A stretch of DNA of 36,983 bases, from the NCBI GenBank assembly GCA_022767515.1, contig JALENK010000056.1:1-36983 (forward strand), in the 5' to 3' direction. The number at the start of each line of letters is the position of its first letter. Position 1 is the first letter of the stretch. A program made the position numbers and the translations under genes. The stretch is from Clostridium sp. GTDB taxonomy: Bacteria > Bacillota > Clostridia > Clostridiales > Clostridiaceae. Under the pieces are notes generated by a model. That model was not told where the DNA came from. It saw only the letters and a program-made list of their open reading frames with translations, and ran no database searches. Shown piece by piece: positions 33,313 to 36,983 of this stretch.

Positions 33313-34098
33313 TTATTTAGTGTTTTTTAATATATCTAATGTATGAGCACTAGCACCAAGAAGCTCTTTCCTCTCGCATGTAGCTAAATGATAGTCAATA
33401 AATAGCTGATAACTTTCTTCATCAAGAGAATTTAATACTGGTCTTAAATAATCTGCTGGTCCATCTGCTGCAATAAGCTTTATTCTCTCAAGTCCTGCCT
33501 CGCTAGCTATTTTTTCTATATCTTCAATCCTCACATAATCATATAAATCCTTCGGCTCTGAAATACAGTGAAAATCCTCTGTAAGCTTACCCTCATTAAT
33601 AACTTCCTTTATATGATTCTGCTTAAAAGCATATGTAATTACACTATATTCATTCATAAGATATGCTACTAATATAACTCCTCCCTTTTTAGTGACCCTC
33701 TTTGCTTCATTTAATGCTTTAACCTTATCTTCTATAGTGTATAAGTGATACATTGGTCCAAATACCAAGGTAACATCAAAAGTACTATCTTTAAAACGAG
33801 ATAAATCCAAGGCATTTCCTTGATATGCCTTAACTGTACTTTTCTTAGATTTTAAAACTCCTAAATTATGTTTAACAAGCTCAACTGCTGTAACATCATA
33901 TCCTTCATTTGCAAGCTGAACCGAATATCTTCCTGTACCAGCACCTACATCTAATATCTTTGTTGTCTTATCCTCAGATAAATATTCATGAATATACTTC
34001 ATAGAAGTAACATATTCTACGTTTCCATGCCTTCTTGTTAATCTTTTATCTTCACAAAACTTCATATAATGATCATTTAATTCATTTGCCACCTGCAT
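33313..34098 (-). CDS. Class I SAM-dependent methyltransferase
   Basis: Protein of about 261 residues with a class I methyltransferase core at about 35-150: motif I KILDVGAGTGRYSVQLANEG, motif II acidic residue in DVTAVELVKHNL, then KAYQGNALDLSRF, FDVTLVFGPMYHLY and GGVILVAYLMNEY. The substrate cannot be told. It is translationally linked to the MATE exporter gene: the exporter's TGA overlaps an ATG (TGATG). A GTG at 34092 has better spacing to GGAG and may be the true start. The pairing with an exporter could mean a role in resistance or modification of a small molecule (inference). Confidence 0.85.
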   Translation of the reverse strand: MQVANELNDHYMKFCEDKRLTRRHGNVEYVTSMKYIHEYLSEDKTTKILDVGAGTGRYSVQLANEGYDVTAVELVKHNLGVLKSKKSTVKAYQGNALDLSRFKDSTFDVTLVFGPMYHLYTIEDKVKALNEAKRVTKKGGVILVAYLMNEYSVITYAFKQNHIKEVINEGKLTEDFHCISEPKDLYDYVRIEDIEKIASEAGLERIKLIAADGPADYLRPVLNSLDEESYQLFIDYHLATCERKELLGASAHTLDILKNTK

Positions 34099-35408
34099 CA
34101 CTCCAATCTATTATTTTTAAAAATAGTTCTATGTAAAGCATTTATTACTGCTATAAAGGTTATACCCTCTGCTACACAAAAGGATAGCCACACACCATAC
34201 ATTCCCCATATATATGCCATAATTATAGCGCAAATTATGATTACAACAAATCCTCTCATAACAGATGTAATAAATGCTAGCTTAGCCTCTTCAATTGAAC
34301 TTAAAGCTGCTATAGAAACAATATTTATTCCTGCAAATATAAATCCAATAAAATACATTCTTATACCTGTATATGCATATTGAGCCATTAAAACATCATT
34401 TTCACTATTAAAAATTGATATTATTGTCTCATTTAATACAAATATAATAATAATTATTATTATTTCTAGCACAAAAGATGTAATTATGCTCATTTTAAAC
34501 ACTTTTTTTGTATTTTTTATATCCTTCAATCCAAAAAACTTACTAATAAGTGGCTGAGAACCTTGAGCAACTCCATTAAATACTGCAACTACTACCAAAG
34601 ATATGTTAGCAACAACTCCATATGCTGCAACTCCTGTATTTCCTGCCAAGTTTAAAATAAGCATATTAATAACTATAATCGTAACCCCAGATGAAATTTC
34701 TCCTACAAAAGCAGCCACTCCAAGCTTACAGCAATATAATAACTTTTTAAGTGAAGGTATAATTATTTTTATTTTAATAGTACATTTTTTAGACAATAAA
34801 TGTACAAGACATACAAGAACACCTATCCCAGGTGAAATTGCTGTAGCGAGTGCTGCTCCTTCTATTCCCATACCTAATGGGAACATCAATATATAATCTG
34901 CTACAATATTAAATAAACTGCTTACTATTGTAGCTGTCATAGCTACTGTAGGAGCATTGTCATTTCTAACAAATGCATTACAGATATTATTCCATATAAA
35001 AAATGGTGCAAATATCATAAATATTCTAGTATATCCAGTCCCTACTAAAACTATATCTGCATCTGCACCCATTAGTTCAAGCACTTTTTCAGGCCAAATT
35101 CCTCCTAAAATTATAAAAATAAGGCTTATAGCTGTACCCCAAAATAGAGCATTTGTAAAATATTTATCAGCCTCCTTATTTCCTTGATTTCTTTCAATAG
35201 TAAATCTAATTACAGAGCCGACCCCTATCATCATTCCAATTGCAAAAATAAGGCTATATATAGGTAATACTAAATTCAATGCTGTAATACCATCAGAACC
35301 TACAGCCTTTGAAATAAAAAAGGTATCTGCTAATATATAGATAGATATAGCAATCATTCCTAATACATTTTGCGATACATATTTTGCAAATTGTTTATTT
35401 ACAGACAA
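34098..35408 (-). CDS. MATE-family efflux transporter
   Basis: Membrane exporter of about 436 residues with 12 hydrophobic segments in two halves, the MATE/MepA-like pattern. Typical elements are YILADTFFISKAVGSDGI near the N-terminus, ICNAFVRNDNAPTVAM and LGMGIEGAALATAISPGIG in the first half, and VFNGVAQGSQPLISKFFGLK in the second. Such proteins export cationic drugs or metabolites with Na+ or H+. The start is uncertain: a GTG at 35417 lies one base after AGGA, so the TTG at 35408, with AAGGAAGTGG upstream, is preferred. It overlaps the methyltransferase gene and is probably cotranscribed with it. Confidence 0.88.
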   Translation of the reverse strand: MSVNKQFAKYVSQNVLGMIAISIYILADTFFISKAVGSDGITALNLVLPIYSLIFAIGMMIGVGSVIRFTIERNQGNKEADKYFTNALFWGTAISLIFIILGGIWPEKVLELMGADADIVLVGTGYTRIFMIFAPFFIWNNICNAFVRNDNAPTVAMTATIVSSLFNIVADYILMFPLGMGIEGAALATAISPGIGVLVCLVHLLSKKCTIKIKIIIPSLKKLLYCCKLGVAAFVGEISSGVTIIVINMLILNLAGNTGVAAYGVVANISLVVVAVFNGVAQGSQPLISKFFGLKDIKNTKKVFKMSIITSFVLEIIIIIIIFVLNETIISIFNSENDVLMAQYAYTGIRMYFIGFIFAGINIVSIAALSSIEEAKLAFITSVMRGFVVIIICAIIMAYIWGMYGVWLSFCVAEGITFIAVINALHRTIFKNNRLE

Positions 35409-35431
35409 ACCTACCACTTCCTTAGTTATAA

Positions 35432-35468
35432 ATTAAAGCTAGCAAACAATAAGTCCACCAGCTTTAAT
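35432..35468. repeat. Inverted repeat between the ABC permease remnant and the MATE gene
   Basis: A perfect 9-bp repeat, ATTAAAGCT (35432-35440) and AGCTTTAAT (35460-35468), with a 19-nt loop. There is no clear T-run, so it may be a weak terminator for the damaged ABC locus or a regulatory site for the MATE gene. Confidence 0.4.
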
Positions 35469-35477
35469 AATAACATA

Positions 35478-36500
35478 TTATACAAACTTTAAAAAATCTA
35501 TTTTCTTTAATCTATTAATAATAAATAAACTAACCAAAGTTAAAACTACAGCTATTATTAAAAATATTATATCCTTTGATACATTTAATAAAACAACACT
35601 GCAAAAAATTGGAATAATACCACTTAGCATAGAAATAATCAACGTAATAAATACAGCAATACTTTGCTTAACTACTTGTATTTCACTCTCCCATTTAAAG
35701 TTTGGTACTTTTAAATTTATAAATATTCCTAATATTATACTAAACATAATATATATAAGAGGTAAAACTATTATCCATACTACTTCCATAAAAGATGGTC
35801 TTAAAGCTATTATTGCAATAACTTCTGCTATAACATAAAATGGCATAGCTACTATTATATTAGCTAATATTTTACTTAAAAGAATATCCTTTGTTTTTAT
35901 TGGTAGTGATTTAATTATCCATAACTGTTTCCCCTCTATCGAAATTGAACTTACAGTCATTGGCATAATTGCTGGTAACATTCCAGATAAAATCGGAAAT
36001 GCTCTAACTACTATTCCTTCAATTCCTAAAGCTTCTTCTATTGATGATGTTCCTACTACTAATAATATTATTGAACATATAACCATTAATATGTTACCTA
36101 TTATTGTATTACTAACATAAATGCTACATGAAAAATAATGTTTTAATTCTCTTCTTACTAAACTTTTAATTATGGTATCAGAGTGTATTTCACTCATTTC
36201 AAATTTATTTATATTATTAAATGAATTTATCATATTGAATATTGATGAATAATATCTTTGAAGAATAAACAGCATTAACAAAAATACACCAATAGAAATA
36301 CTGATAAATAGAATAAAATCTAAAATATTATTGTTTACCATAGCATTTCCAAGCCACTCAGCTGGTGGATATTTATCTGCAACAGTGTCATTCATAATAA
36401 CTTTCATGCTTTTTATTAATTCTAGTATATCCTCACCATTTTGCTCTATGCCTGTAAAATTCATATTTACTAATAATAAACCTATTGTTAAAGTAACCGT
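35478..36500 (-). pseudogene. ABC exporter permease, N-terminal part deleted
   Basis: The open frame gives 328 residues from an ATG at 36464, but the frame continues upstream in the same reading phase (AFTVTLTIGLLLVNM before it), so the ATG is internal. The C-terminal part shows six to seven membrane segments and the large-loop type of Clostridium ABC-2 permeases (KYPPAEWLGNAMVNN, then SIEGKQLWIIKSLPIKTKDI). Such permeases normally have roughly 500 or more residues, so about the first 200 are missing. The gene is joined directly to a truncated ATPase gene. It probably no longer makes a working transporter, though a shortened protein could be translated. Confidence 0.75.
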
Positions 36501-36983
36501 GAATGCATTTTTTCCTTCAGCTTCACACTTGCTTCTGGGTCTAATCCTACAAATGGCTCATCTAATACTAATAACTTAGGTTCATGAATTAAAGCACCTA
36601 TTATAGCAAGCTTTTGTTTCATACCATGTGAATAAGAAGAAATCAGATTTCCAAGAACATCAAATATTCCAAAATCCTTAGCTTCTTTCTCTATTCTTTC
36701 TTTTCTATCACTATCTGATATATTAAATACATCAGCTATAAAATTTAAATACTGAATCCCTGTTAAATATTCATATAAATCTGGATTATCAGGAATATAA
36801 GCCAAATTTTGTTTACATTGAAGAGGCTTGTCCTTAATTGATACACCGTCTATTAATATGCTTCCCTCTTCAAATTCATGAATCCCTACAATACTTTTTA
36901 TTGTAGTTGTCTTTCCTGCTCCATTATGACCTATAAAACCATATATATCGCCATTTTTCACAGTAAGACTTAAATTATCTACT
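36488..36983 (-). pseudogene. ABC exporter ATPase, C-terminal part deleted; runs off right edge
   Basis: The frame is open to the window edge (VDNLSLTVKNGDIYGFIG), so the true start lies outside. Walker A GHNGAGKTTTI, signature YSHGMKQKLAIIGAL and Walker B KLLVLDEPFVGLDPEAS are intact. Directly after the D-loop (KLKEKMH) the protein ends SRLL and stops. The switch histidine and about 60-80 residues of the usual C-terminus are missing. A few bases around 36495-36510 also encode the permease frame, so the two genes are fused by a deletion. Loss of the switch histidine should abolish ATP hydrolysis. Confidence 0.8.

Overview
The window is AT-rich chromosomal DNA of a low-GC, Gram-positive anaerobe, most likely Clostridium sensu stricto. 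This rests on strong AGGAGG-type ribosome binding sites, A/T-ending codons, lipoprotein-type binding proteins, a signal peptidase of Gram-positive size, and gene content (PadR/HAAS/DUF4097, PucR, PstS and PhoP/PhoR types) typical of Clostridium. The species cannot be named from sequence alone.

Layout, left to right. (1) 1-620 is the start of an RNA-guided TnpB nuclease gene on the minus strand, overlapped by the C-terminal stub of an IS607-type serine recombinase, so this is a decayed IS607-like unit running off the left edge. (2) 724-1242 is lepB (minus). (3) 1395-4320 (plus) is a BMP-family lipoprotein followed 10 bp later by a methyl-accepting chemoreceptor, behind a sigma-28-like promoter. 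(4) 4321-4881 is a 560-bp gene-free region with a terminator and then a dense same-strand cluster of consensus DnaA boxes, far from any dnaA gene in view. (5) 4882-6753 is a PadR / HAAS (DUF1700) / DUF4097 envelope-type operon. (6) 6832-9316 is a maltose-type PTS EIICB gene overlapping an EEP-family phosphatase gene, probably malT-mapP. (7) A shared terminator separates this from the convergent maltose/maltodextrin ABC cluster at 9339-17516 (minus): malK, a PucR-type regulator, malE, malF, malG, malR, malQ. An AraC-type regulator is divergent to malK. (8) 18355-23853 holds a C_GCAxxG_C_C protein, a LacX-type aldose epimerase, an NhaC antiporter and a hybrid histidine kinase. (9) 23961-30218 is a full phosphate-starvation operon, pstS-pstC-pstA-pstB-phoU-phoP-phoR, behind direct repeats resembling a Pho box. 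Its PstS is circularly permuted. (10) 30388-35408 holds a sodium-dependent neurotransmitter-symporter-family transporter, guanine deaminase, a methyltransferase and a MATE exporter. (11) 35478-36983 is an ABC exporter locus in which an internal deletion has removed the end of the ATPase gene and the start of the permease gene.

How it works together. Two maltose routes lie tail to tail: PTS uptake with dephosphorylation of the sugar phosphate, and ABC uptake of maltose/maltodextrins with MalQ glucan transfer. Shared GGTACC-cored operators at malR and malE suggest LacI-type control, with two further regulators (PucR, AraC) inside or beside the cluster. The pst/pho operon encodes both the phosphate importer and the two-component system expected to control it. 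The signals that plain gene annotation would miss are the DnaA-box cluster, the permuted PstS, the BMP/chemoreceptor pair with its sigma-28-like promoter, and the deletion junction at about 36.5 kb.
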